Positions 45,582 to 54,440 of a DNA stretch of 64,000 nucleotides are shown here, piece by piece (position 1 is the first letter of the stretch; each line of letters starts with the position of its first letter). The translations under genes were made by a program, and so were the position numbers. The notes beneath the pieces were generated by a model, which did no database searches, was not told where the DNA came from, and was given only the letters and a program-made list of their open reading frames with translations. The stretch is from Pontibacter cellulosilyticus (GTDB taxonomy: Bacteria > Bacteroidota > Bacteroidia > Cytophagales > Hymenobacteraceae), in NCBI RefSeq assembly GCF_014306105.1, contig NZ_JACRVF010000001.1, positions 496,001-560,000 on the forward strand, read 5' to 3'.

Positions 45582-47051
45582 ATGCGAAAAATAGTTGTTG
45601 TTGATTATCTCAAAGACTGGGATGCGGCGATAGAAGATATAGAGGTAATTGAAGCACAAAGCTATCTTACCGACACAAAATACACCGATATCCGGAATGC
45701 CCGGATATTTAACCTGTGCCGATCTTACAGATACCAGAGCGCGGGCTACTATGTATCGTTGCTGGCAGAGGCGCGCGGGCACAAGCCCATACCCAGCGTT
45801 ACCACCATGCAGGACCTGAAAAGCCCCACCATTGTGCGGGCCATTACCGTGGAGCTGAACGAGTTGATACAGAAAAGCCTGAGCAGCCTGCGTTCTAAAA
45901 GCTTTACCCTGAGTATCTATTTCGGGCAGAACGTAGCCAAGAAGTATGAAAAGCTCTGCAAACAGCTGCACGACCTGTTCCAGGCGCCACTGCTGCGCGC
46001 GCAGTTTGTGTTTAAAGATGAGTGGGTGCTGCAAAGTATAACTCCTATACCAATAAACGAGGTACCCGAAAACCATCAGAGCTACTTAAGGCGGTTTGCC
46101 AAATCATACTTTGCAAGGCACCGTTTCTCAGGCGCGCGCATCACCCGCAAAACATATGACCTGGCCATACTTGTAGACCCTGACGAGCAGGAGCCGCCTT
46201 CAGATAAAAAAGCTATTCAGCAGTTTATGGATACCGCCGACGCGATGGGCTTTTACGTGGAGCTTATAACAAAGGATGATTACCGCAGGCTGCCGGAGTT
46301 CGATGCGCTCTTTATCCGCGAGACTACCTCCGTCAATCACCATACTTATAAGTTTGCCCGTAAGGCGTTTGCAGACGGACTTGCCGTGATAGACGACCCT
46401 ATATCCATTTTACGCTGCACAAACAAAGTATACCTGGCAGAATTGCTGGCGAAGGCAAAGGTACCAACGCCAAAGACCATGATCATCCATAAAGACAACC
46501 GGAATGAAGTGGAGAAGGAACTGGGCTTGCCTTGTGTGCTCAAGAAGCCGGATAGCTCTTTCTCGCAGGGGGTGGTAAAAGCTAAGGACCCGGAATGCCT
46601 TAAAAAGAATCTGGATGAGATGCTGGCAGATTCTGAGCTAATAATCGGGCAGGAATTCTCGCCAACAGATTTTGATTGGCGCATTGGTGTGCTGGATAAA
46701 CAACCGCTGTACGCCTGTAAGTACTTTATGGCGAAAGGCCACTGGCAGATATATAATTGGGAAGGAAAGAAACAAGATACAGCCGGAGACGTAGAGACAG
46801 TTCCATTCGAAGATGTTCCGTTTGTGGTACTCCATACCGCACTTAAAGCTGCTAACCTGATAGGCGATGGCCTGTATGGAGTAGACGTAAAAGAGATAGA
46901 CGGAAAAGCTTACATAATTGAGGTAAACGACAACCCCAGCATTGAGGCGGGGTGCGAAGACAAAATTCTAAAAAAAGAACTTTATGCATCCATTATTAAG
47001 TCCATTAAGCGCCGTATCGACAATCACAAAAACATTAGGACAGATGAGTAG
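45582..47051 (+). CDS. RLAN-domain RimK-type ATP-grasp amide ligase, operon gene 2
   Basis: The 489-residue protein has an N-terminal alpha+beta RLAN domain (about 1-190: KIVVVDYLKDW, YQSAGYYVSLLAEARGHKPI). A RimK-like ATP-grasp domain (about 195-480) follows, with CVLKKPDSSFSQGVVKA (ATP-binding Lys, 319-334), LIIGQEFSPTDFDWRIGVL, LYACKYFMAKGHWQIYNW and the Mg-binding GLYGVDVKEIDG...YIIEVNDNPSIEAG (EVNDNP at 447-452). ATP-grasp ligases activate a carboxylate as acyl-phosphate and couple it to an amine. Pfam-level knowledge links RLAN proteins to papain-like peptidase and GCS2 genes, exactly as seen here. Its substrate is unknown. Confidence 0.88.
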   Translation: MRKIVVVDYLKDWDAAIEDIEVIEAQSYLTDTKYTDIRNARIFNLCRSYRYQSAGYYVSLLAEARGHKPIPSVTTMQDLKSPTIVRAITVELNELIQKSLSSLRSKSFTLSIYFGQNVAKKYEKLCKQLHDLFQAPLLRAQFVFKDEWVLQSITPIPINEVPENHQSYLRRFAKSYFARHRFSGARITRKTYDLAILVDPDEQEPPSDKKAIQQFMDTADAMGFYVELITKDDYRRLPEFDALFIRETTSVNHHTYKFARKAFADGLAVIDDPISILRCTNKVYLAELLAKAKVPTPKTMIIHKDNRNEVEKELGLPCVLKKPDSSFSQGVVKAKDPECLKKNLDEMLADSELIIGQEFSPTDFDWRIGVLDKQPLYACKYFMAKGHWQIYNWEGKKQDTAGDVETVPFEDVPFVVLHTALKAANLIGDGLYGVDVKEIDGKAYIIEVNDNPSIEAGCEDKILKKELYASIIKSIKRRIDNHKNIRTDE

Positions 47052-48300
47052 CCGCAAAACACCCTTGCACCTTTTTGAAGGATTTGGTGTCGAACTGGAG
47101 TATATGATCGTGGATCAGGACAGCCTGGAGGTAAAGCCTATTACAGACAAACTGATTTATGACGAGGTGGGAGAGTACTTGTCTGATGTGGAGTTTGGCG
47201 ACATTGCCTGGAGCAACGAACTGGTGCTGCATGTAGTGGAATTGAAGACACAAGGGCCTGTGGCGAAACTGGCCGGTCTGCAATGGAAAATGCTGGAGCA
47301 CGTGCGTAAGATAAACCAGATGCTGGAGAAGTATAATGCAATGTTGCTCCCGACTGGTGCTCACCCGCTTATGAACCCAGACACCGATACTAAACTGTGG
47401 CCGCATGAGTACAATGCCGTGTATGAGGCTTACAATAAGATATTCGACTGCCGGGGCCATGGTTGGGCTAACCTGCAGAGCACGCACCTGAACCTGCCAT
47501 TTGCCAACGACAAAGAATTTGAGAAACTGCATGCGGCGATTCGTGTGCTGCTTCCGATAATACCTGCCTTAAGTGCCTCATCTCCAATTCTGGATGGTAA
47601 GCTCAGTGGTCTGGATGATACCCGACTGGAAGTATACCGCCATAACCAGGACAGGATTCCTTTGATCGCCGGTAAGGTAATACCAGAGCAAGCTTTTAGT
47701 AAGAAAGCGTATGAAGACAAAATTCTTAAGCCGATCTATCAGGCTATCAAACCCTACGATGAAGAAGGAGTGTTGCAGGATGAGTTCCTGAACTCCAGGG
47801 GTGCCATTGCCCGTTTTCAGCGAAATGCCATCGAGATCAGGCTTATAGATATACAGGAGAGTCCGGTGGCGGATATGGCCATTGCACAGGCAGTTGTATC
47901 TGTATTACAAGCCCTAGTTGCAGAGCGATGGGTAAGCATAGCAGACCTCAAAACCTGGGATGAAAACAGGTTGGCAGCCATACTTGAGGACGTGATTGCC
48001 AAAGGACAGCAGGCTGTAATCACAAACATGGAGTTTATAGACCTGTTCGGGTTTAAGTGCACTGAAAACTGCACAGTTGGGGAGCTCTGGAAACATCTTG
48101 CCAAAGAAACCATTATGCTAGACGATCAGCCTGAAATAGCCTACGCCTTGCACGTGATCCTATCAAGAGGAAATTTATCGAGAAGAATATCTGAGGCAGC
48201 CGGCGAGAATCCATCAGAAGAACGTATAAAAGAAGTATACCAGAACTTAGCTATTTGCCTTCAGAACGGAGGTGTGTTTTTACCAGAAAAACCATGCTAA
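47044..48300 (+). CDS. GCS2-type carboxylate-amine ligase, operon gene 3
   Basis: From the ATG at 47044, which overlaps the stop of the ATP-grasp gene by eight bases, the protein has 418 residues. It belongs to the glutamate-cysteine ligase family 2. Motifs are FGVELEYMIVD (residues 14-24, metal-binding Glu), LLPTGAHPLMNP, STHLNLPF, LDDTRLEVYR and GAIARFQRNAIEIRLIDIQESP (catalytic Arg/Glu strand). These enzymes join the gamma-carboxyl of glutamate, or another acid, to an amine using ATP. It is probably the step before or after the ATP-grasp ligase. The frame's alternative upstream start would add 20 residues of poor conservation. Confidence 0.85.
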   Translation: MSSRKTPLHLFEGFGVELEYMIVDQDSLEVKPITDKLIYDEVGEYLSDVEFGDIAWSNELVLHVVELKTQGPVAKLAGLQWKMLEHVRKINQMLEKYNAMLLPTGAHPLMNPDTDTKLWPHEYNAVYEAYNKIFDCRGHGWANLQSTHLNLPFANDKEFEKLHAAIRVLLPIIPALSASSPILDGKLSGLDDTRLEVYRHNQDRIPLIAGKVIPEQAFSKKAYEDKILKPIYQAIKPYDEEGVLQDEFLNSRGAIARFQRNAIEIRLIDIQESPVADMAIAQAVVSVLQALVAERWVSIADLKTWDENRLAAILEDVIAKGQQAVITNMEFIDLFGFKCTENCTVGELWKHLAKETIMLDDQPEIAYALHVILSRGNLSRRISEAAGENPSEERIKEVYQNLAICLQNGGVFLPEKPC

Positions 48301-49022
48301 AACTACTGTTAACTTGTGAGCACGGAGGTAACCAGATACCTGTTGCCTACCAGTCGCTTTTCCAGGGGCACCAAGATGTACTAAAATCCCATGCCGGTTA
48401 TGATATAGGTGCACTTGAGTTATTTAGAGAACTAGAGCCTATAGCTGATATCTGTTTTTTCTCCGAAACGTCGCGTTTGCTTGTAGAACTGAACAGGTCG
48501 CTGCACCATAAAAAGCTCTTTTCAGACTATACTAGGTCTTTGGCTGATAGCGATAAGAACTTTATACTTAAAAACTACTATTATCCGTACCGCGACAAGG
48601 TGGAGCAACTTGTGCAAGATTTTGTAAGGGCTGGCCGCAGTGTGCTGCACATATCCATCCATTCGTTTACCCCGGTGCTAAACGGAGAGGTTCGTCATGG
48701 TGATATTGGTTTACTATATGATCCGAAGCGAAAAGGCGAACAGCAATTTTGCAAAGAGTGGCGACAGGCAATAAATAAACAGAGCCCGGCATTCCTTGTC
48801 CGCAACAATTATCCTTACCTGGGCATTGCAGATGGTTTCCCGACATACCTGCGCAAAAGATTTAAAGCTGATGAATACATGGGCATTGAGCTGGAGGTTA
48901 ATCAGAAGTTTCCGGAGGGAGATCCGAAACAATGGCAGGTGCTAAAGGATGTTTTGAAAGCTTCTTTATCTGAGGCATTCCAGAATAAACGTCCTCAGCA
49001 GCAGCAGGAAAGGGTAGCCTGA
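48294..49022 (+). CDS. N-formylglutamate amidohydrolase-family enzyme, operon gene 4
   Basis: The ATG at 48294 overlaps the GCS2 stop by seven bases (ATGCTAA), giving 242 residues. Motifs are LLLTCEHGGNQIP (Zn-binding Glu and His, residues 5-17), SHAGYDIGALELFREL, ADICFFSETSRLLVELNRS, HISIHSFTPVLNG and GIELEVNQKFPEGDP. This is the N-formylglutamate deformylase fold (PF05013), used also for N-acyl and other amide hydrolysis. In this operon it could release an acyl or glutamyl cap from the ligase product (inference). It is the last gene; a spacer of 130 bases follows. Confidence 0.85.
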   Translation: MLKLLLTCEHGGNQIPVAYQSLFQGHQDVLKSHAGYDIGALELFRELEPIADICFFSETSRLLVELNRSLHHKKLFSDYTRSLADSDKNFILKNYYYPYRDKVEQLVQDFVRAGRSVLHISIHSFTPVLNGEVRHGDIGLLYDPKRKGEQQFCKEWRQAINKQSPAFLVRNNYPYLGIADGFPTYLRKRFKADEYMGIELEVNQKFPEGDPKQWQVLKDVLKASLSEAFQNKRPQQQQERVA

Positions 49023-49151
49023 TTTGGTAATAATGGTACTTTATTAAAACAAAGTTTATACATATGAAGTATTGTTCATTATATAGCTAGTTACTATACT
49101 TGCTGTAAAAGCATGTGTATTAAATTTTTTAATTACTTAATTCCTGAAACT

Positions 49152-49751
49152 ATGAAATTTAAAAGTCTACTTAACCTGGCCATTATTATTCTAGCTGCGC
49201 AGATGATGTTTGCCTGTAGCTCGGCCGAATACTATAAGTTTGCACCTCAAAAGCCTGAAGCGTACAACAAGGCAAAAGAAAAGGCAACTCCAACTCCTGA
49301 AGCAGATGCTCTTTCACTTTCTGAGATAGCTTTATTGGCAGCAGAGGAAGAGGCCACTAAACAGAACGCAGAACCTGCTCTGGAAGCGAGTGTAGCTGCG
49401 CCTGCAGTAACTCCTAAAAAAGCAGTAAAGCCAATAATTGTAGAAGAGAAAGTAGTTACCGAAACTATAACAGAGGCGGAGGCCATGGAACTGGCAAAAG
49501 AACGCATTGCCAACATGACCAAAGCAGAGAAAAAAGAGCTTAAGAAAGATTTGAAAGAGGCACTTAAGCAGGACAGAGGAGGAAGCAGAACCTCTATCGT
49601 TGAAATCATACTTGCTATACTGCTGCCTCCATTGGCGGTGTTCCTGCACGATGGTATCGGCACCTCCTTCTGGATCAATATCATCTTGACGCTGCTCTTC
49701 TTCTTACCTGGTGTGATACACGCATTACTCGTTGTAACAGATTCTATCTAA
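49152..49751 (+). CDS. Lipoprotein with C-terminal YqaE/Pmp3 membrane domain
   Basis: The likely start is Met14 of the longer frame (ATG 49152), giving 199 residues. A lipoprotein signal (AIIILAAQMMFACSSAEYY) is followed by an Ala/Glu/Pro/Lys-rich linker (about residues 30-145, with EKKELKKDLKEALKQDRGG). The C-terminal Pmp3/YqaE module has IVEIILAILLPPLAVFLHDG and TSFWINIILTLLFFLPGVIH. Pmp3 proteins are normally about 50 residues and stand alone. Here the membrane module is joined to a lipid-anchored linker. The role may be in salt or membrane-potential stress (family knowledge). Confidence 0.75.
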   Translation: MKFKSLLNLAIIILAAQMMFACSSAEYYKFAPQKPEAYNKAKEKATPTPEADALSLSEIALLAAEEEATKQNAEPALEASVAAPAVTPKKAVKPIIVEEKVVTETITEAEAMELAKERIANMTKAEKKELKKDLKEALKQDRGGSRTSIVEIILAILLPPLAVFLHDGIGTSFWINIILTLLFFLPGVIHALLVVTDSI

Positions 49752-49777
49752 CATCAGCATAAGTGTAAAAATTGACG

Positions 49778-49801
49778 GAAGCACTGCCTTGGCAGTGCTT
49801 C
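49778..49801 (+). terminator. Intrinsic terminator after the YqaE-fusion gene
   Basis: GAAGCACTGCC and GGCAGTGCTTC form a 10-11 bp stem with a tight CTTG loop, followed by TTTG. The T run is short. Confidence 0.7.
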
Positions 49802-49876
49802 TTTGCGTTATGCAACTTAACAAAGAGGTAACAGTACAACATAACATACTACTGCAAAGTCAAAAAGTATCGCCAA

Positions 49877-50809
49877 ATGGAATACAAGGACTATTATAAA
49901 ATACTGGGAGTAGAGAAATCTGCTTCGCAGGCAGACATAAAAAAAGCCTACCGTGCCTTAGCCAAGAAGTATCACCCGGATAAGAACAAAGGCGACCAGG
50001 CAGCTGAAAATAAGTTTAAGGACATCAGTGAAGCCTACGAAGTATTAGGAGATAAAGACAAGCGTGCGCAGTATGATCAGTTGGGTGCTAATTGGCGGCA
50101 GTTCCAGCAAGGGGGAGGTCCGGCAGGTGGCAGTTACCAAAGCTACGGCGGCGGCTTTTCGCAGCAGGACATTAACGATATGTTTGGCGGCAGCGGAGGT
50201 GGCGGCGGCTTCTCAGATTTCTTCCAGCAGTTTTTTGGCGGAGGTGGCGGTTTTGGCCAGGCAGCGGGTGGCAGAACACGCACCCATAGAGGACAGGACT
50301 ATCAGGCCGAAATGGAGATAACCCTGGAAGAAGCATACAGCGGTACCTCCAGGCTGATTAATACAGATCAACAGCAACTTCGTATCACCACCAAGCCCGG
50401 CGTTGCAGACGGACAGACACTTCGTATCAAAGGCAAGGGAGGTCCGGCTGCCGGTGGTGGCCAAAGCGGTGATTTATACATTAAGGTACTCATCAGGCCG
50501 CACCCCAAATTTGACCGCAAAGGCGATGATCTGTACACGGACCTGAATCTGGACATGTACACAGCCATACTTGGGGGAGAGACGCATGTGAACACTATGA
50601 GCGGAACCATCAAGCTAAAGATACCCGCTGGGACACAAAACGGCAAGACACTGCGGCTACGCGGCAAAGGGATGCCACACTACGGCAAACCCGACCAACA
50701 CGGTGATCTTTACGTAAAAATAAATGTAATGCTGCCAACACAACTTAACAATGAAGAGCGCAACCTGCTTGAAAAACTAAGAGATATGCACCATACAAAG
50801 GCAGCCTGA
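49877..50809 (+). CDS. Type II J-domain co-chaperone (CbpA-like)
   Basis: The 310-residue protein has the J domain ([24 protein letters not shown] in [11 protein letters not shown]; residues 1-70). A glycine/phenylalanine-rich linker (about 75-135, [20 protein letters not shown]) and two C-terminal substrate-binding domains ([57 protein letters not shown]) follow. The cysteine zinc-finger of DnaJ is absent, so it is CbpA-like and stimulates DnaK. The downstream gene starts 27 bases after it and is not a typical CbpM. Confidence 0.93.
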   Translation: MEYKDYYKILGVEKSASQADIKKAYRALAKKYHPDKNKGDQAAENKFKDISEAYEVLGDKDKRAQYDQLGANWRQFQQGGGPAGGSYQSYGGGFSQQDINDMFGGSGGGGGFSDFFQQFFGGGGGFGQAAGGRTRTHRGQDYQAEMEITLEEAYSGTSRLINTDQQQLRITTKPGVADGQTLRIKGKGGPAAGGGQSGDLYIKVLIRPHPKFDRKGDDLYTDLNLDMYTAILGGETHVNTMSGTIKLKIPAGTQNGKTLRLRGKGMPHYGKPDQHGDLYVKINVMLPTQLNNEERNLLEKLRDMHHTKAA

Positions 50810-50836
50810 TTAGTATTAAATTAAAAACTGATAGCC

Positions 50837-51193
50837 ATGCTGATGACCATTGAAACAACAAGTACAAATAGTCCGCTGGAGCAATTCATAGATAGCCTGG
50901 CTGACCAGAACCTGACGTACTATGCTTCGGACCTGCTGCACCTGACTGGTTGTGAAAGCATGGATGAGTTAGGAACTGCCCTTAGGCGCGCCACAGAAGT
51001 GTGCACCTGCATGCATATTCCGCTGCGAGAGAACTTTAAAGTTGTGTTCAGGCCACAGAATGGTGAGTTGGTGCAAGACTGGCGCCTTTCGCCGATGGCC
51101 TATATGCTCATGGTGCTTAACTCTAACTCACAAAACGATCTGGTAGCCCACTTGCAGGTAGAAATGGTCAAACGTGTGCTCAATCCTGAGTAG
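50837..51193 (+). CDS. Small protein resembling the N-terminus of DNA-damage-inducible protein D
   Basis: The 118-residue protein has no clear standard family. Its pattern NLTYYASDLLHLTGCESM, then ALRRATEVCTCMHIPL, NFKVVF and DWRLSPMAYMLMVLNSNSQN resembles the DinD/BRO-N type layout: domain start, a row of helices, then the DW-LS-A-YL segment. It is only a similarity by eye. It is 27 bases behind a J-protein gene and so may be co-transcribed, and a chaperone-accessory role is the other option. Its 3' end overlaps truC by 14 bases (convergent). Confidence 0.45.
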   Translation: MLMTIETTSTNSPLEQFIDSLADQNLTYYASDLLHLTGCESMDELGTALRRATEVCTCMHIPLRENFKVVFRPQNGELVQDWRLSPMAYMLMVLNSNSQNDLVAHLQVEMVKRVLNPE

Positions 51194-51980
51194 CCTGTAC
51201 TGGCTGTGGCAGCACCTCCTGCGTGTTTAAAACATCCATCCACTCAAAGCGGAAACAAAGGCGCAGCATGTTATCCGGCATCTGTGCTTTTATACTTACA
51301 GCTTCTCCAGTAAACGGGTGTTCAAAGTATAAGTTAGCAGCGTGCAGTAGCAGGTAAGGGCTTTCCAGTTCCTCCAAAAACATCTTGTTATGGCGCCAGT
51401 CGCCGTGCCTTTTATCACCTACAATATAATGCCTGATGTGGGCAAAGTGTTTCCTGATCTGGTGCATACGGCCTGTTTCGGGTTGTATACTTACCAAACT
51501 ATAACGTGCAGTTGCATAACGACCTACGGGTATGGGCAGCTCAATAGTGGCTAACCGGGTGTAGTGAGTTATAGCATCCTGTGGAGCCTTTTTTTTGTGG
51601 TCTTTGTCTGGTTTGATCGGGTTATCGATTGTCTGGGCTTCAGGACTGTATCCCCTTACAATGGCAAAATAAGTTTTATCTACCTGTTTGTCTTCAAAAG
51701 CCTTTACCATTGGTGCAGCAGCCTCCGGTGTTTTGGCAAATAGCAGTACACCAGAGGTGCCCCTGTCAAGGCGGTGTACCGGGTACAGACGGTATCCCAA
51801 TTGATCGCGCAACAGTTGCAGCGCAAATTCCTTTTTCTCTTCGGCTATTCGGGTGCGGTGTACCAACAGGCCGTTTGGCTTGTTAATAGCCACGTACCAT
51901 TCATCTTCGTAAATCAGCTGCAGCACAGTTTTAATAGTAATTCCAATGCAAAGATAAGCTAATCTGCGGTTTGTAAGCAT
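51180..51980 (-). CDS. truC: tRNA pseudouridine synthase TruC-like (RluA family)
   Basis: The 266-residue frame encodes an RluA-family pseudouridine synthase. Motifs are IYEDEWYVAINKPNGLLVHR, LYPVHRLDRGTSGVLLFAK (catalytic Asp in HRLDRGTSG) and SIQPETGRMHQIRKHFAHI. These are close to TruC, which modifies U65 in tRNA. The first 18 residues (MLTNRRLAYLCIGITIK) look unlike the family. A GTG at 51926 (VLQLIYEDE) is a better start, giving about 248 residues. It overlaps the preceding plus-strand gene at its end. Confidence 0.82.
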   Translation of the reverse strand: MLTNRRLAYLCIGITIKTVLQLIYEDEWYVAINKPNGLLVHRTRIAEEKKEFALQLLRDQLGYRLYPVHRLDRGTSGVLLFAKTPEAAAPMVKAFEDKQVDKTYFAIVRGYSPEAQTIDNPIKPDKDHKKKAPQDAITHYTRLATIELPIPVGRYATARYSLVSIQPETGRMHQIRKHFAHIRHYIVGDKRHGDWRHNKMFLEELESPYLLLHAANLYFEHPFTGEAVSIKAQMPDNMLRLCFRFEWMDVLNTQEVLPQPVQATQD

Positions 51981-52067
51981 GCTGGTATAGTTTGCCGACT
52001 AAATCATAACAAACCATGATTAACACGTATATTTGCAAGTATAAGTATACAGGCAAAATCAGACCAG

Positions 52068-52268
52068 ATGGCTATTTCAGTAGATAATCTTCGTAAAGGG
52101 AAAAAGTATAGGCTCACTAACTACGGCGAACAGTTTGATTTTCAGGTGATGGAGATGCCAGAAGAAGAAAAGTACCTTTTAAAAGATTTGCACACTCTAG
52201 AATTCTACCATCTACATGATTTGATAAAGTATGGAAGAGGAAGGGATTTTGATCTTGAGGAGATTTAG
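52068..52268 (+). CDS. Small conserved hypothetical protein
   Basis: The 66-residue protein (KGKKYRLTNYGEQFDFQVME, LLKDLHTLEFYHLHDLIKYG, ending DFDLEEI) is acidic-basic mixed with no signal or membrane helix. The pattern of basic N-terminal strand and helical C-terminus, and its own -7 element TATATTTG (52028-52035), support a real gene. The function is unknown. The region before it carries two overlapping AAGTATA sites. Confidence 0.6.
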   Translation: MAISVDNLRKGKKYRLTNYGEQFDFQVMEMPEEEKYLLKDLHTLEFYHLHDLIKYGRGRDFDLEEI

Positions 52269-52360
52269 AAATTTACATTCTGCTATCATACTATCTGAAT
52301 ATGATACATTTAGGGTCTAACGCGTATAGCAAGTATACTTAAGTTAAACAGATAAGCTAA

Positions 52361-52783
52361 ATGATAACCAAAGGGGTCAACTTCAAAGGCAGAGTTTTAT
52401 ATACCACTGATTTTCTAACCGTATCATTAGAAATAGATGAAGAGTACCTCTATGCTGATTGGTCGGGAGTAATAGATGCTGCCAGAGCCAAAGCCGGTTG
52501 CAATGCCATACTTGACTGCCTACGTAATCATTCTAATGCCAAAATTCTTAATAATAACAGTAAAGTAACCGGACATTACCCAGGAGCTATCGATTGGGTA
52601 GGTAACGTATGGTTTCCTGAAATGTATAAGCTTGGCGTGCGTTGGTTTGCCTGGGTTTACTCTCCTGAATTTTATACACAACTTGGCACAGATCAGATTA
52701 TCAGCCTAAGTTCACAGGTAACTATAGAAACATTTTATGATATAGATTCCGCCCTGCAATGGCTGGTAAATAAAACCTCCTGA
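52361..52783 (+). CDS. STAS/SEC14-like small protein
   Basis: The 140-residue protein lacks a signal peptide and has alternating strands and helices. Features are VSLEIDEEYLYADWSGVID, GCNAILDCLRNHSNAKILNN, VWFPEMYKLGVRWFAWVYSP and VTIETFYDIDSALQWL. The layout resembles the STAS/SpoIIAA-like small proteins of Bacteroidota, often near stress genes. It is a single gene; the palindrome AAGTATACTT sits 21 bases before the start. The exact function is unknown. Confidence 0.55.
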   Translation: MITKGVNFKGRVLYTTDFLTVSLEIDEEYLYADWSGVIDAARAKAGCNAILDCLRNHSNAKILNNNSKVTGHYPGAIDWVGNVWFPEMYKLGVRWFAWVYSPEFYTQLGTDQIISLSSQVTIETFYDIDSALQWLVNKTS

Positions 52784-52896
52784 TTTACACATATAGGGGC
52801 TAAAACAACAATACTACTTTCTTCTCCTTTGCGTTAACCTTACAGGCATCCATGCAGTATACACATGGTAGCTACTAACCTGCAAGATCTACTCTT

Positions 52897-53184
52897 ATGC
52901 AAAAGAAACACCCTCATTTTTTCGTGTACATTTTCGGTGAAGAGCCCGGAGCAGATGTACAGATAGGCATTGCCGACAACTTACTGCAACGCGTTGCCCA
53001 ACTTAGGGAGCAGGACCATTCTATTCAGCCATTGTCGCATAAACTGGTGTACTACGAGCACTACGATGAAGAAGCGGTTGCGCTGAACAGAGAGCGGCAA
53101 ATTAAAAGCGGAGATCGAAACAGCACAAACAGTTTGATAGCCTCCATGAACCCAAACTGGCTGGACCTTAGCGATACTCTTTAG
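52897..53184 (+). CDS. GIY-YIG nuclease-family small protein
   Basis: The 95-residue protein has the small GIY-YIG layout in a divergent form. Features are FFVYIFGEEPGADVQIGIAD, LLQRVAQLREQ (Arg), KLVYYEHYDEEAVALNRERQ (Glu) and IKSGDRNSTNSLIASMNPNW. The usual GIY is here VYI and the YIG is QIG, so the catalytic Tyr may be changed. The single-domain YhbQ type probably acts in DNA repair (family knowledge). Confidence 0.75.
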   Translation: MQKKHPHFFVYIFGEEPGADVQIGIADNLLQRVAQLREQDHSIQPLSHKLVYYEHYDEEAVALNRERQIKSGDRNSTNSLIASMNPNWLDLSDTL

Positions 53185-53371
53185 TTTATTACTGCTGCTC
53201 TTGTACAGGCGATGAAACAAAGCATCGCCTTTTCTTTTTCGTGCCAACTAAGTAGCAGCTAAATCGGTTATTTAAACCAAAGTGGTCTTCTGCAATGGCC
53301 TTTGTGGTGGCAAAGGTGTATCTTTAGCTAGATCTAAGTATAATTACCTCTGATAAACTTAACTCCGCTTA

Positions 53372-54370
53372 GTGGACTTAAACAGAAAAAACTATCGCGA
53401 AAACATCAGGCTACAGATATCTGTGTTGCTAGTGGGTGGATTGTTGCTGATAGCCAAGTTTGTAGCTTTCTTTCTTACTAACTCCAACGCCATACTTACA
53501 GATGCACTTGAGTCTATCATCAATGTGGTGGCAGGTGCTTTCTCGCTTTATAGCCTGGTGCTTTCGGCGCAGCCAAAAGATTTGAACCACCCTTACGGGC
53601 ATGGGAAAATTGAGTTTGTAGCTGCCACTCTCGAAGGCTCATTAATTGTAGTAGCAGGAGGTGCCATCATTGTAAAGTCAGTTTATAATTTGTTCGAGCC
53701 TCAGATTCTCAGGCAGCTAGATATCGGTATTATACTTGTTGCTGCCGGCGGGATCATAAACTATGTTGTAGGCGCTATAACTGAACGGCGCGGCAACCGC
53801 AATAACTCTTTGGTATTGATAGCAGGGGGGAAGCACCTGAAAATTGATGCCTATTCTACTGCGGGTATTTTGATAGGTTTACTGCTTATTTACCTCACTG
53901 GCATGGTGTGGCTAGACAGTATAGTAGCTATTATTTTTGGATTAATGATCGGTTATACCGGCTATAAAATACTGCGCTCTGCCATTGCAGGTATCATGGA
54001 TGAGGCCGATTACGAACTGCTGAAGCGCATTGTACAGGTGCTTAACGAAAACAGGCGCGAAAACTGGATTGATATACACAATCTGAGGGTGATAAAGTAT
54101 GGTGCCACGCTGCATATCGACTGCCACTTAACCGTGCCCTGGTACCTGAACGTACAGGAGGCGCACGACGAGGTAGAGGCAGTCGGAAAGCTTATCCAAG
54201 ACAAGATAGACCCAAGTATAGAACTCTTCATCCACACCGACCCTTGTATAGCACCTTCCTGTCAGATTTGCACAAAAGACGATTGCGAGGTGCGCCAACA
54301 CCCATTCAAAGAAAAAATAGAATGGGACTTTGATAAAGTAATTGCCGATAGGAAGCATGGCCTGTATTAA
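53372..54370 (+). CDS. Cation diffusion facilitator transporter
   Basis: The 332-residue protein starts at GTG (53372). It exports divalent metals with six membrane helices. The metal site in the second helix is SNAILTDALESIINVVAG, and LNHPYGHGKIEFVAATLEG is the HPYGHGK loop. The fifth helix region has DAYSTAGILIGLLLIYLTG. The cytoplasmic domain (about residues 205-300) includes HIDCHLTVPWYLNVQEAHDE. The tail CIAPSCQICTKDDC is an extra cysteine-rich motif, perhaps a metal-sensing end. The metal is unknown. Confidence 0.9.
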   Translation: MDLNRKNYRENIRLQISVLLVGGLLLIAKFVAFFLTNSNAILTDALESIINVVAGAFSLYSLVLSAQPKDLNHPYGHGKIEFVAATLEGSLIVVAGGAIIVKSVYNLFEPQILRQLDIGIILVAAGGIINYVVGAITERRGNRNNSLVLIAGGKHLKIDAYSTAGILIGLLLIYLTGMVWLDSIVAIIFGLMIGYTGYKILRSAIAGIMDEADYELLKRIVQVLNENRRENWIDIHNLRVIKYGATLHIDCHLTVPWYLNVQEAHDEVEAVGKLIQDKIDPSIELFIHTDPCIAPSCQICTKDDCEVRQHPFKEKIEWDFDKVIADRKHGLY

Positions 54371-54440
54371 CGCTGCTATAAGAATGGTTTAAATCCGTTA
54401 CGTAGGTTGGTGCGTACATAATTTTATAACTATCATTGCT

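Noticed and set aside
46984..47043. Longer start for the GCS2 gene adding 20 residues
   Set aside because: The extra residues are out-of-frame coding of the ATP-grasp gene and the ATG at 47044 gives the normal stop/start overlap.
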